Below are positions 22,845-30,644 of a DNA stretch of 64,000 nucleotides, piece by piece. This DNA is from DATLLN01 sp963720885 (GTDB taxonomy: Bacteria; Actinomycetota; Thermoleophilia; Gaiellales; JAICJC01): assembly GCA_963720885.1 (NCBI GenBank), contig CAVRGW010000006.1, forward strand, positions 558,001 through 622,000, in the 5' to 3' direction. The notes beneath the pieces are model-generated. The model was not told the origin of the DNA. It worked only from the letters and a program-made list of their open reading frames with translations, and did no database searches. Made by a program: the position numbers and the translations under genes. The first letter of the stretch is position 1. Each line of letters begins with the position of its first letter.

Positions 22845-23771
22845 ATGGACATCAACGTCGGAATGATCGCGGCGGGACTCGTGGTCGGGCTCCTGGTGGG
22901 ACTCACCGGCATGGGCGCGGGCTCACTGATGACGCCCATCCTGATCAGCGTGTTCGGCATCCCCGCCTCGACGGCGGTGGGTACCGACCTCGTCTACGCA
23001 GCGGTGACGAAGACGTTCGGCGCAGGGCTCCACCACTGGCAGAAGAACGTCAACCTGGAGATCGCCAAGTGGATGGCGTTCGGCTCGGTGCCGGCAGCGT
23101 TCCTGGGGGTGTTCAGCCTCTGGAACCTCTTTGACGGCAACGTCAACGACTGGTTGCCGAAGCTGATCGGCTTCAGCCTGATCTTCGTGGGCATCGGCGT
23201 CTCGGTGCGGACGTTCGTCAGCATCCGCGGGCTGTGGGACCACCGCAACCTGCCGGTCGACGGCCCGCTCGACACGCATCACAAGGTGATCGCCGTCGGC
23301 ATCGGCGCGGTCTTCGGATTCCTGCTCGGCCTGACGTCCGTCGGCTCGGGCGTGTTCTTCGGCATGGCGCTGGTCACGCTGTTCCCGCTGTCCACCCGGC
23401 GGGTCGTCGGAACCGACCTGTTCCACGCGATGCTCGTGACGGTGGCCGCCGCGGCCGCCACGATCATCTGGGGCACACCTGACTTCGGCGCGGTCGGCTC
23501 GATCCTGATCGGCTCGATCCCGGGCATCATGATCGGCTCGATGTTCACGAAGCGCGTGAACCATCGCCTGCTGCGCGGCGCGATCGCCGTCGTGCTGGCG
23601 ATGTCGGGCCTCCGGCTGCTGGATCCGCCGTCCTGGACGTACGTCGCGGCCGGCCTCGTGATCGTCGCCTTCGGCGTGTGGTACTGGGTGAACGAGCAGG
23701 CGCACAACGAATCGCAGCAGCAGGGCCAGTCGATGGCCCCCGAGCCCCAGGGCTCGGCCGTCAGCCGCTAG
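22845..23771 (+). CDS. TauE/SafE (DUF81) family anion exporter 2
   Basis: A 308-residue paralogue of the preceding protein, with GLTGMGAGSLMTPIL and LGLTSVGSGVFFGMAL at the two repeat positions and RVVGTDLFHAMLVT following. It carries an extra final helix (TYVAAGLVIVAFGVWYWV) and a hydrophilic glutamine-rich tail (NESQQQGQS) absent from the first copy. The pair may form two transporters with different substrates or a tandem duplication under a shared control element. A very stable terminator follows. Confidence 0.88.
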   Translation: MDINVGMIAAGLVVGLLVGLTGMGAGSLMTPILISVFGIPASTAVGTDLVYAAVTKTFGAGLHHWQKNVNLEIAKWMAFGSVPAAFLGVFSLWNLFDGNVNDWLPKLIGFSLIFVGIGVSVRTFVSIRGLWDHRNLPVDGPLDTHHKVIAVGIGAVFGFLLGLTSVGSGVFFGMALVTLFPLSTRRVVGTDLFHAMLVTVAAAAATIIWGTPDFGAVGSILIGSIPGIMIGSMFTKRVNHRLLRGAIAVVLAMSGLRLLDPPSWTYVAAGLVIVAFGVWYWVNEQAHNESQQQGQSMAPEPQGSAVSR

Positions 23772-23781
23772 ACCGATTCCC

Positions 23782-23823
23782 GAGAGGGGGCCGGGATCCG
23801 CGACTGGATCCCGGCCCCCTCTC
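23782..23823 (+). terminator. 18-bp perfect-stem terminator after the TauE/SafE pair
   Basis: The left arm 23782-23799 and right arm 23806-23823 pair without mismatch (GAGAGGGGG... with ...CCCCCTCTC) around the loop GCGACT. It is the strongest hairpin I saw in the window. It lacks a T tract, which is common in G+C-rich actinobacteria. Confidence 0.85.
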
Positions 23824-23837
23824 GCATTCCCCCGCCG

Positions 23838-23843
23838 TACACT
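23838..23843 (+). promoter_or_regulatory. Predicted -10 hexamer, leaderless FlgD-Ig-like gene
   Basis: TACACT lies 6 nt before GTG 23850, just past the terminator. It would start the polysaccharide operon that follows. Confidence 0.45.
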
Positions 23844-23849
23844 CCGCGC

Positions 23850-24530
23850 GTGTCCCGGTCGCGCGCCGCCCCGATCCTGCTGGCGCTGCTCATCGCAGCA
23901 TCGGGCGTGTCGTTCCTCCGCGCCGAGCAGCTCAAGCTGCAGCACTCCGCGCTCCAGCACCCCCACATCAAGCAGTCGTTCTCGCCGACGTGCTCGGGGC
24001 CGCGCTGCCACCGCCAGGCCGTGCTCGAGTTCACGCTGGGCACGGCGCAGCCGGTCGGCCTGAAGATCGTCGACGCCGACGGCAACACGGTCCGCTCGCT
24101 GACCGACGGAGAGGTGCAGACACCGAAGGGCAAGGTGACGGTGCACTGGGACGGCCACGACGACCAGGGGGCGATCGTGCCCGACGGGCGCTACCGGCTG
24201 GCCGTCACCCTGGGGGGCGACGACCGCACGATCACGATCCCGTCGCCGATCCTGGTCGACACCCAGGGGCCGTCCGTGGCTATCACCCGGGTCGACCGCA
24301 CGCCACGGCACGTGGTCATCCACTTCCTGCCGTCCGAGGGACGGGCACTGACGCTGCAGCAGATCGAGTTCGGCGGCAAGGTGATCGACGAGCACCCGAC
24401 CCGCCGAGGACTGTCCAAATTCTCGCTGCGCAACCGGGAGCCCGGCGTGTACGTGCTGTCGATCATCGCCGTCGACCACGCCGGCAACACCACCCCCGAT
24501 CCGCCGACCGTCCGCGTGAAGGTGCCGTGA
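23850..24530 (+). CDS. Secreted protein with FlgD-Ig-like domain
   Basis: A 226-residue exported protein. A signal-anchor (APILLALLIAASGVSFL) is followed by a short CSGPRCHR pair of cysteines, then a FlgD/Ig-type fold: LKIVDADGNTVRSL, VHWDGHDDQGAIVPDGRYRL. This last motif is the FlgD-Ig signature. A second strand-rich part ends VLSIIAVDHAGNTTPDPPTVRV. It is coupled by GTGA to the polymerase-like gene, so it may help assemble or anchor surface glycan (inference). Confidence 0.7.
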   Translation: MSRSRAAPILLALLIAASGVSFLRAEQLKLQHSALQHPHIKQSFSPTCSGPRCHRQAVLEFTLGTAQPVGLKIVDADGNTVRSLTDGEVQTPKGKVTVHWDGHDDQGAIVPDGRYRLAVTLGGDDRTITIPSPILVDTQGPSVAITRVDRTPRHVVIHFLPSEGRALTLQQIEFGGKVIDEHPTRRGLSKFSLRNREPGVYVLSIIAVDHAGNTTPDPPTVRVKVP

Positions 24531-25993
24531 CCGGCGCCGAGCTCGGTTCCGTGATCGCGGCGGCGGGTCTCGTCCCGCTGCTCTGCGCGGCCGACCTGCG
24601 GCTGCGTGCGGCCGGCTTCGTGGCCTGGACGGCGGGGATCGTCGTGCTGGCCGCAGATCTGCTGCACTCGCCGATCGCGCGCGTCCGCGTGCAGGTCACC
24701 GACCGGCCGGCCCTGGCCGCAGGCGCGGCGATCGTCGGGCTGGCCGTGCTGGTCGGGGCCGCGTGGCTACTCCGCCGCCGGCCGTGGCTGCTGCTGATCG
24801 CCGCCGTGGCAACGGCGCCGGCGCGGATCCCGGTACACGCGGCGGGCGAGGATGCCCACCTGCTGCTGCCGCTGTACGCCGTACTCGCCGTCGGCTGGGC
24901 CGTGCTTGGGTGGAGCCTGCTGCGCGGCGATGCCGCGGCGCCGCAGCTGGGCTGGGCCGGGCGGTTCGCGGCGGCGTTCCTGCTGTGGAGCGCGATCTCG
25001 CTGTCGTGGAGCGCCGACTCGCACCAGGGCGGGATCGAGATGCTGTTCTTCCTGTTGCCGTTCGGCCTGCTTGCCGCGCTGGTGGCGGCGGGGCCGCTTG
25101 GCCGGTGGGAGCTGCGGCTCGCGCTGATCGTGCAGATCGTCCTGGCCGTGGCATTCGCCCTGGTTGCCTTCTACCAGTACGCCGCGAAGGACGTCTTCTG
25201 GAACCCCAAGATCATCGTCGGCAACGAGTATGCCTCGTTCTTCCGCGTCAACTCGCTGTTCTGGGACGCCAGCATCTACGGCCGGTTCATGGCGATGACG
25301 ATCGTGCTGGTGTCCGGCGTCGCCGTCTACCGCCGGCTGACGCCGCCGCTGGGCGCCCTGATCGTGGTGCTGTTTGCCGGCCTGTACCTCGCCTACTCGC
25401 AGTCCAGCCTGCTGGCGCTGGTCGCGGGCTCGCTGGTACTCGCGACAACGGTCTGGCCGCGGCGGGTGACGATCGCCGTGATCGCGGCCGGGCTGGCGAT
25501 CGGTCTCGGAGGGCTGGCCGTGTCGCTGGCCGGCAACTCGGCCCGCAACGTGTCCTCCGACCGGTCGCACCTGCTCGACCTGGGGCGACACGTGATCGCC
25601 GAGCATCCGCTGGCCGGCGCCGGCGTCGGCGGCTTCGCCCGGGCCGCGGTGGCCGACACGAAGACACCGTGGAAGACCACCGCGGCGGAGTCGCATACGA
25701 CGCCGATGACGGTGCTCGCCGAGCTCGGGCCGCTGGGACTGCTCGCGTACCTCGGCCTCCTGGTCGCGCTCGTGCTGGACGGCATCCGGCTGCCGCGCTC
25801 GCCTGTGCGGATGACGCTGCTGGCCGCGGGCGCCTCGCTGGTGATGAGCTCGCTGTTCTACAACGCGTTCTTCGAGGACCCGGCGACGTGGATCGTGCTG
25901 GGCCTGCTCGCGGCGCTCGCCGCGCGGTCTTCTAGAATCTCCGGCGCCGTCGTGACCGCCCCCGCCCCCCAGACAACCGAGGCCGAGAGGTGA
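24527..25993 (+). CDS. O-antigen ligase/polymerase-like membrane protein 1
   Basis: A 488-residue polytopic protein with at least ten hydrophobic segments. The Wzy_C/O-antigen ligase region is recognisable from the large extracytoplasmic loop: SSDRSHLLDLGRHVIAEHPLAGAGVGGF near residue 345, followed by ESHTTPMTVLAELGPLGLLAYLGLL. The family moves lipid-linked glycans. The start GTG 24527 overlaps the previous stop. It is the first of two such proteins in the locus. Confidence 0.8.
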   Translation: MTGAELGSVIAAAGLVPLLCAADLRLRAAGFVAWTAGIVVLAADLLHSPIARVRVQVTDRPALAAGAAIVGLAVLVGAAWLLRRRPWLLLIAAVATAPARIPVHAAGEDAHLLLPLYAVLAVGWAVLGWSLLRGDAAAPQLGWAGRFAAAFLLWSAISLSWSADSHQGGIEMLFFLLPFGLLAALVAAGPLGRWELRLALIVQIVLAVAFALVAFYQYAAKDVFWNPKIIVGNEYASFFRVNSLFWDASIYGRFMAMTIVLVSGVAVYRRLTPPLGALIVVLFAGLYLAYSQSSLLALVAGSLVLATTVWPRRVTIAVIAAGLAIGLGGLAVSLAGNSARNVSSDRSHLLDLGRHVIAEHPLAGAGVGGFARAAVADTKTPWKTTAAESHTTPMTVLAELGPLGLLAYLGLLVALVLDGIRLPRSPVRMTLLAAGASLVMSSLFYNAFFEDPATWIVLGLLAALAARSSRISGAVVTAPAPQTTEAER

Positions 25994-26625
25994 TCGACGG
26001 CGTCCGCAAGGCACTCGTTCTGGCACCGCATACCGACGACGGCGAGTTCGGCTGTGCGGGCACGATCTGCCGGCTGGTCGAGGCAGGCGCCGAGGTGCAC
26101 TACATGGCGTTCTCGACCGCCTCGCGGTCGCTGCCGGAAGGGTTCCCCGAGGACACGTTGCTGCATGAGGTGCGCGCGGCGACGGCCGCGCTGGGCATCT
26201 CCCGCGAGCGCCTGACCGTCCACGACTTCGAGGTGCGCACCTTCCCCACCGTGCGCCAGGAGATCCTCGAGATCCTGGTCGCCGCCGCCGGGGAGCTCCG
26301 GCCGGACATGGTGCTGATGCCATCGCTGGTCGACATCCATCAGGATCACGAGACGATCGCCCGCGAGGGGCTGCGCGCGTTCAAGCGGACGACGCTGCTG
26401 GGCTACGAGATCCCCTGGAACTGCGTCGGCTTCCGCCAGCAGGCGTACGTCGCGCTGGAGCCCCGCCACCTCGACCGCAAGGTCGCGGCACTGGGCTGCT
26501 ACGCCAGCCAGCAGCACCGCAACTACGCGAACGAGGAGTACATCCGCAACCTCGCGCGCACCCACGGCATCGTCAGCGGGCGTGAGCTCGCCGAGGTGTT
26601 CGAGGTGTACCGGCTGTTCCTGTGA
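25990..26625 (+). CDS. PIG-L family deacetylase
   Basis: A 211-residue LmbE/PIG-L zinc deacetylase. The metal motif is APHTDDGEFGCAGT (about 11-24), a variant of the usual AHPDDE, with the third histidine in SLVDIHQDHE near residue 115. The family removes N-acetyl groups from GlcNAc-type sugars, which fits a polysaccharide locus. GTG 25990 overlaps the upstream stop, and its own stop overlaps the ATP-grasp start. Confidence 0.85.
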   Translation: MIDGVRKALVLAPHTDDGEFGCAGTICRLVEAGAEVHYMAFSTASRSLPEGFPEDTLLHEVRAATAALGISRERLTVHDFEVRTFPTVRQEILEILVAAAGELRPDMVLMPSLVDIHQDHETIAREGLRAFKRTTLLGYEIPWNCVGFRQQAYVALEPRHLDRKVAALGCYASQQHRNYANEEYIRNLARTHGIVSGRELAEVFEVYRLFL

Positions 26626-27692
26626 CGCCGCTGCGGATCCTGGTCACCGCGTCGGGTGCGCCCGGCTCGCCGCGCCTGCTGCGCGCCCTGCGCGAGAACG
26701 GCGAGCGGCCGGTGCACCTGACGGGCGTCGACATGCGGCCCGAGTCCGCGGGGCGGTTCCTGTGCGACGGCTTCGCGCGTGTGCCCGCCGGCGCCGATCC
26801 CGGCTACGTCGACCGATTGCTCGAGGTCGTGGAGCGTGAGCGGATCGACGTGGTGTTCCCGCAGTCGTCCGCCGAGGTGGGGCCGATCTCGGCCGGCCTC
26901 GAGCGGTTCAGCGTGCCCGTGCTGGTGGCGCCGGCCGAGGCCGTGCGCCGGGCAAGCGACAAGGCGGAGACCTCGCGGCTGGCCGACGAGCTGGGCATCC
27001 CCCAGCCGCGGACGATCGAGGCGGGCGACGCCGCCGCCTTCGCCGCCGCCGCGGCGGAACTCGGCTATCCGGACGTCGACGTCTGCATGAAGCCGCTGGA
27101 GGGCAAGGGCACCCGCGGGTTCCGCGTGCTGTCGGCGGGCATCGACCGCCGCCATCAGCTGCTCAACGCACGGCCGGGCGAGCTGCTGCCGCTGTCGCTC
27201 GAGGAGGCGGTCGAGATCCTCGACGGCGGCGAGGGCTTTCCGGCGATGCTGGTGATGGAGCTGGTCGAGGGCGACGAGCTGGCCGTCGATGCGCTGTGCG
27301 CCTCCGGCCGGACGCTGGTCGCCAGCGCCAAGACCCGCGAGGCATTCCGCGCCGGGCTGGCGATGGAGTTCCGGATCATCGACCGGCCCGACCTGCTCGG
27401 CTACTCCCGGGCGCTGGTCGAGGCGATCGGGCTCGACCACCTGGTCAACGTGCAGTTCCTGGGCGACCGGCTGCTCGAGATCAACCCCAGGATCTCGACG
27501 CTGATCTACCAGCCGGACCTGAACCTGCCCTGGCTCGCCGTCCGTCGGGCCCTTGGGGAGCTGACCGACGACGAGGTCGCCGCACACGACCCACGGACGC
27601 GCATCGGCCGCCGCGTCACGCGCTACTACGAGCAGGCCGAGTACGCGGACCCGGCCACCACGGGATCGGATCGGCCACCCGGCCGGCCCTGA
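26622..27692 (+). CDS. ATP-grasp domain protein
   Basis: A 356-residue ligase-like protein: an N-terminal Rossmann-like part (RILVTASGAPGSPRLLRALRENG), then the ATP-grasp domain with ASDKAETSRLADELGIPQP, VCMKPLEGKGTRGFRVL, LVMELVEGDELAVDAL and the metal-binding NVQFLGDRLLEINPRIS. It resembles carbamoyl-phosphate-synthase-like ATP-grasp proteins that ligate carboxylates to amines in glycan or natural-product loci. It could acylate the amine freed by the PIG-L enzyme (inference). Its 3' end overlaps the convergent gene at 27616 by 77 bp. Confidence 0.8.
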   Translation: MTPLRILVTASGAPGSPRLLRALRENGERPVHLTGVDMRPESAGRFLCDGFARVPAGADPGYVDRLLEVVERERIDVVFPQSSAEVGPISAGLERFSVPVLVAPAEAVRRASDKAETSRLADELGIPQPRTIEAGDAAAFAAAAAELGYPDVDVCMKPLEGKGTRGFRVLSAGIDRRHQLLNARPGELLPLSLEEAVEILDGGEGFPAMLVMELVEGDELAVDALCASGRTLVASAKTREAFRAGLAMEFRIIDRPDLLGYSRALVEAIGLDHLVNVQFLGDRLLEINPRISTLIYQPDLNLPWLAVRRALGELTDDEVAAHDPRTRIGRRVTRYYEQAEYADPATTGSDRPPGRP

Positions 27693-27978
27693 TCCGCACG
27701 CCCTCCGCGCGCAGCTGCTCACGCTGCTCCCGTTCCCACCCCGGCACCAGGCCCCCCGAGGCGTTGACCACACGGTGCGCAGGAAGCGCGCCACCGCTGC
27801 GCGACATGATCCCGCCGACGGCGCGGGCCGCCCCCGGCCGACCAGCCCACTCGGCGATCCGCCCGTAGCTGGCCACCGTCCCGACCGGGATCCGCTTGAC
27901 GACGCGGTGCACGCGGCGCTCGAAGGGGGTCGCGGGGGCCGCCTCGGAGATGACGACGAAGCCCTCCGGAAGCCGCAT
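27616..27978 (-). CDS. Alkyltransferase-like protein (MGMT family, no active Cys)
   Basis: A 120-residue protein of the O6-alkylguanine-DNA alkyltransferase fold: FERRVHRVVKRIPVGTVASYGRIAEWAG then ARAVGGIMSR and LPAHRVVNASGGLVPG. The catalytic PCHRV cysteine is replaced by alanine (PAHRV), so it cannot transfer alkyl groups. Alkyltransferase-like proteins bind alkylated guanine and hand it to nucleotide excision repair, usually with PWHR at this site. Start ATG 27978. It overlaps the ATP-grasp gene tail to tail. Confidence 0.85.
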   Translation of the reverse strand: MRLPEGFVVISEAAPATPFERRVHRVVKRIPVGTVASYGRIAEWAGRPGAARAVGGIMSRSGGALPAHRVVNASGGLVPGWEREQREQLRAEGVRIRAGRVADPIPWWPGPRTRPARSSA

Positions 27979-28007
27979 CACCGCACCATACCGGGCGACC
28001 CACCTCC

Positions 28008-28013
28008 TATCAT
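28008..28013 (+). promoter_or_regulatory. Predicted -10 hexamer, leaderless glycosyltransferase gene
   Basis: TATCAT lies 7 nt before ATG 28021, in the short divergent region shared with the alkyltransferase-like gene. Confidence 0.5.
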
Positions 28014-28020
28014 CCCGCGG

Positions 28021-29307
28021 ATGCGGGCACTGTTCGTGGCGTTCTACTTCCCGCCCGCCGGCGGCGGCGGCGTGCAGCGGACGCTGAAGTTCTGCAAGTA
28101 CCTCCCGGAGTTCGGGATCCAGGTGCATGTGCTCACGCCCGACGATCCCAAGTGGTTCGCCCGCGACGATCGGCTGCTCGCCCAGGTGCCGGACGACACC
28201 GTCGTCCATCGCGCGCGGTTCCTCGGTCCCCGCTCATCGTTCCGGGAGGATGCGCTGGCCGGCCGCAGCGGCCTCTCCCGGCTGGCGGTCGAGGCTCGGT
28301 ACGCCTACCAGCGGGCCCTGGTGCCTGACAAGGCGACGCCCTGGATGGCGACCGCCGTCCCCGCCGGCATCCGGATCGCGCGCCGGCACAAGATCGACGT
28401 CGTGCTGTCGACCTCGCCTCCGCCCTCCGTGCACCTGGCGGCCGAGGCGATCGCCACGGCCACTCGGCTGCCCTGGGTCGCGGACTTCCGCGACTCGTGG
28501 CTGGCGAACCCGCATCGCGATTACGAGAAGCTCGGCGTCCGCGCCAAGCGGGTGGTCGAGGAGCGGATGGCGCGCTCCGTCGGCCGCCGCGCCACGCGGC
28601 TGGTGGCCGCGACCGGCGCGATCGGCGAGGAACTGGGACGACTGCACCCGACCGCAGCGGAGCGGGTGACGGTGATCGAGAACGGCGCCGACTTCGACGA
28701 CTTCGAGGGGCTGCCCGCGGGCGGGGACGACGGCCGGATGACGATCGTCCACGCCGGTAGCTTTTTCGGCAAGCGCACGCCGCGCGTGTTCCTGCAGGCG
28801 CTGCGCGAGCTGCTCGACCGTCGCCCGGAGCTGGACGGCAGGATCCTCGCCCGGTTCGTGGGCGAGATGCGGCCCGAGGACCGCGCGGCCGCCTCACGGC
28901 TCGGCCTGGACGGCGCGTGGGAGGAGACCGGCTTTCTGTCCTACGGCGACGCGCTTGCGGCGCAGCGAGCCGCGGACGCCTTGCTGCTGCTGATCCCCGA
29001 TGCGGACGGCCGCGGCGACACGGTGCTGTCGGGCAAGGTGTTCGAGTACATCGCCGCCGCCCGGCCGATCCTGGCGGCCGTCCCGCCGAGCGGCATGGCC
29101 GCCGACCTGGTGCGGCGCAGCGGATCCGGCGAGGTGGCCGACGGCGAGGACGCGGCGGCCGTGTCGGCTGCGCTGGAGCGCCTGGCCGACCGCTGGCTGA
29201 ACGGCGGCCTGCCGGACATCGAGCTCGCGGCGCCGCTGCGAGAGGAGCTCTCGCGGCGCAGCCGCGCACGCGACCTGGCGGAGGTGCTGAAATCGGCCGC
29301 GGCGTGA
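28021..29307 (+). CDS. GT4-type glycosyltransferase
   Basis: A 428-residue GT-B enzyme. The N-terminal glycine loop FYFPPAGGGGVQRTLKFCKYLPEFG is typical of group 1 transferases; WVADFRDSW near residue 156 and VIENGADFDDFEG near 220 are family landmarks, and the donor site is HAGSFFGKRTP followed by SGKVFEYIAAARPILA with the conserved glutamate. Sugar specificity cannot be read. GTGA overlap couples it to the next polymerase-like gene. Confidence 0.87.
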   Translation: MRALFVAFYFPPAGGGGVQRTLKFCKYLPEFGIQVHVLTPDDPKWFARDDRLLAQVPDDTVVHRARFLGPRSSFREDALAGRSGLSRLAVEARYAYQRALVPDKATPWMATAVPAGIRIARRHKIDVVLSTSPPPSVHLAAEAIATATRLPWVADFRDSWLANPHRDYEKLGVRAKRVVEERMARSVGRRATRLVAATGAIGEELGRLHPTAAERVTVIENGADFDDFEGLPAGGDDGRMTIVHAGSFFGKRTPRVFLQALRELLDRRPELDGRILARFVGEMRPEDRAAASRLGLDGAWEETGFLSYGDALAAQRAADALLLLIPDADGRGDTVLSGKVFEYIAAARPILAAVPPSGMAADLVRRSGSGEVADGEDAAAVSAALERLADRWLNGGLPDIELAAPLREELSRRSRARDLAEVLKSAAA

Positions 29308-30644
29308 GCCAGAAGACGCTCGACGGGCTGTTCCTGGCCGCGATCGCCACGGTCACCTGGGAGGCGATGCGGTTCGCCGCCGGCCCGGTCGATGTCACCT
29401 GGTCGGACATCCTGATCAGCCTGTTCCTGGCCTGCGTGATCGTCAACCGTGTGCTCGACGGCGACTCCGGCCTGCCGCGCCAGGCGGCGACCCTGGCCGG
29501 CTTCATGCTCGTGTTCCTGGTGGTCTACCTGTGCGGGTACTTCGACCTGTCCACCCGCGAGGCGCTGGCGTTCTGGACGAAGGGCATCATCGTCTGGCTG
29601 GCACACGCGCTGTTTCTGGTGTTCGGCGTCGCCTACGTCGTCCGCCGCGGCACCGAGCTGTACCAGCGGGCCATCAAATGGCTGCTGGCAGGGATCGTCG
29701 TCTGCTCGGCCTACGGCCTTGTCCAGCTCGCGACCAAGGTGGCGATCGGGCTGAACCTCGACCAGCTGGTGGTCGGCACGCTGACGCTGGGCCGGGGCAA
29801 GACCAACGGGATCAACATCTACGGCCAGGTCGGCGGCACCGAGAACATCTACCGGATCAACGCGCTGACCGGCGACCCGAACCACCTCGGCGTGATGCTC
29901 TGCCTGCCGCTGCTGATGCTGCTGCCCGTATACCTCGCGGACACCCGGGGGCGGCGGCGGCTGGGCATGCTGCTCGGGTTCCTGTTCTTCGTGCAGGTGC
30001 TGACACTGTCGCGCAGCGCCGCGCTGGGCGACATCGTCGGGCTGCTTGTGCTGCTGCCCTACGTCCGGCCCATCCTGCCCCGCGCCCGGACGCTGATCCT
30101 GGTCTGCGGCGGCGGAGCCGCTCTGATCGCCCTGCTGTACTCGACCTCGCACTTCGTGCACACGGTGATCGACTCGCGGACCAGCACGAGCGGCGAGGGC
30201 GTCGCCGTCCATTTCCAGTTCTACCAGCTGGTGCCCCCCGCCCTCGACCCGAATCCGCTGTTCGGGATGGGCTTCAACACGTTCGCCGTCTTCTACGAGT
30301 TCGTCACGGGCAAGGTCGACTTCGGCCCGCACAGCTTCTGGATCGCAACGCTGGTCGAGACCGGGATGATCGGCCTCACCGTGTACCTCGCCTACTTCGG
30401 CTACACCGTGCTCTCCGCCGCGACAATGCGCCGCAGCGAGTCGGACTACGCCGCACGGCTGGGCACCGGCATGCTGGCCGCCATCGTGGGCACCGCCGCG
30501 GCCAACTTCTTCTACCTGACGATGAGCTTCCCGTACTTCTTCGTGATGGTGCTGCTGACCATCGCCGGCGCGGCCCTGTACGCGCCGAAACGAGCCCCCG
30601 AGCGGACGGCCGCGCCGGAGCCCGCCGGTACACTGGCCGTGTGA
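29304..30644 (+). CDS. O-antigen ligase/polymerase-like membrane protein 2
   Basis: A 446-residue protein with about ten to twelve membrane segments. The Wzy_C-type loop is indicated by TGDPNHLGVMLCLPLLMLLPV, FFVQVLTLSRSAALG, and PNPLFGMGFNTFAVFYEF then GPHSFWIATLVETGMIGLTVYL. It is not closely similar to the first polymerase-like protein at 24527, so the locus probably needs one polymerase and one ligase. The stop overlaps the GT2 start. Confidence 0.8.
   Translation: MSQKTLDGLFLAAIATVTWEAMRFAAGPVDVTWSDILISLFLACVIVNRVLDGDSGLPRQAATLAGFMLVFLVVYLCGYFDLSTREALAFWTKGIIVWLAHALFLVFGVAYVVRRGTELYQRAIKWLLAGIVVCSAYGLVQLATKVAIGLNLDQLVVGTLTLGRGKTNGINIYGQVGGTENIYRINALTGDPNHLGVMLCLPLLMLLPVYLADTRGRRRLGMLLGFLFFVQVLTLSRSAALGDIVGLLVLLPYVRPILPRARTLILVCGGGAALIALLYSTSHFVHTVIDSRTSTSGEGVAVHFQFYQLVPPALDPNPLFGMGFNTFAVFYEFVTGKVDFGPHSFWIATLVETGMIGLTVYLAYFGYTVLSAATMRRSESDYAARLGTGMLAAIVGTAAANFFYLTMSFPYFFVMVLLTIAGAALYAPKRAPERTAAPEPAGTLAV

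Noticed and set aside
22923..24479. 518-residue open frame antisense to the second TauE/SafE gene
   Set aside because: It is rich in Arg, His, Asp and Gln with no domain, crosses a perfect terminator and mirrors a clear membrane protein; typical G+C-rich shadow frame.
24767..26323. 518-residue antisense frame over the O-antigen ligase gene
   Set aside because: Low-complexity Arg/Gly/Ala composition opposite a well-defined polytopic protein; no start or ribosome signal.
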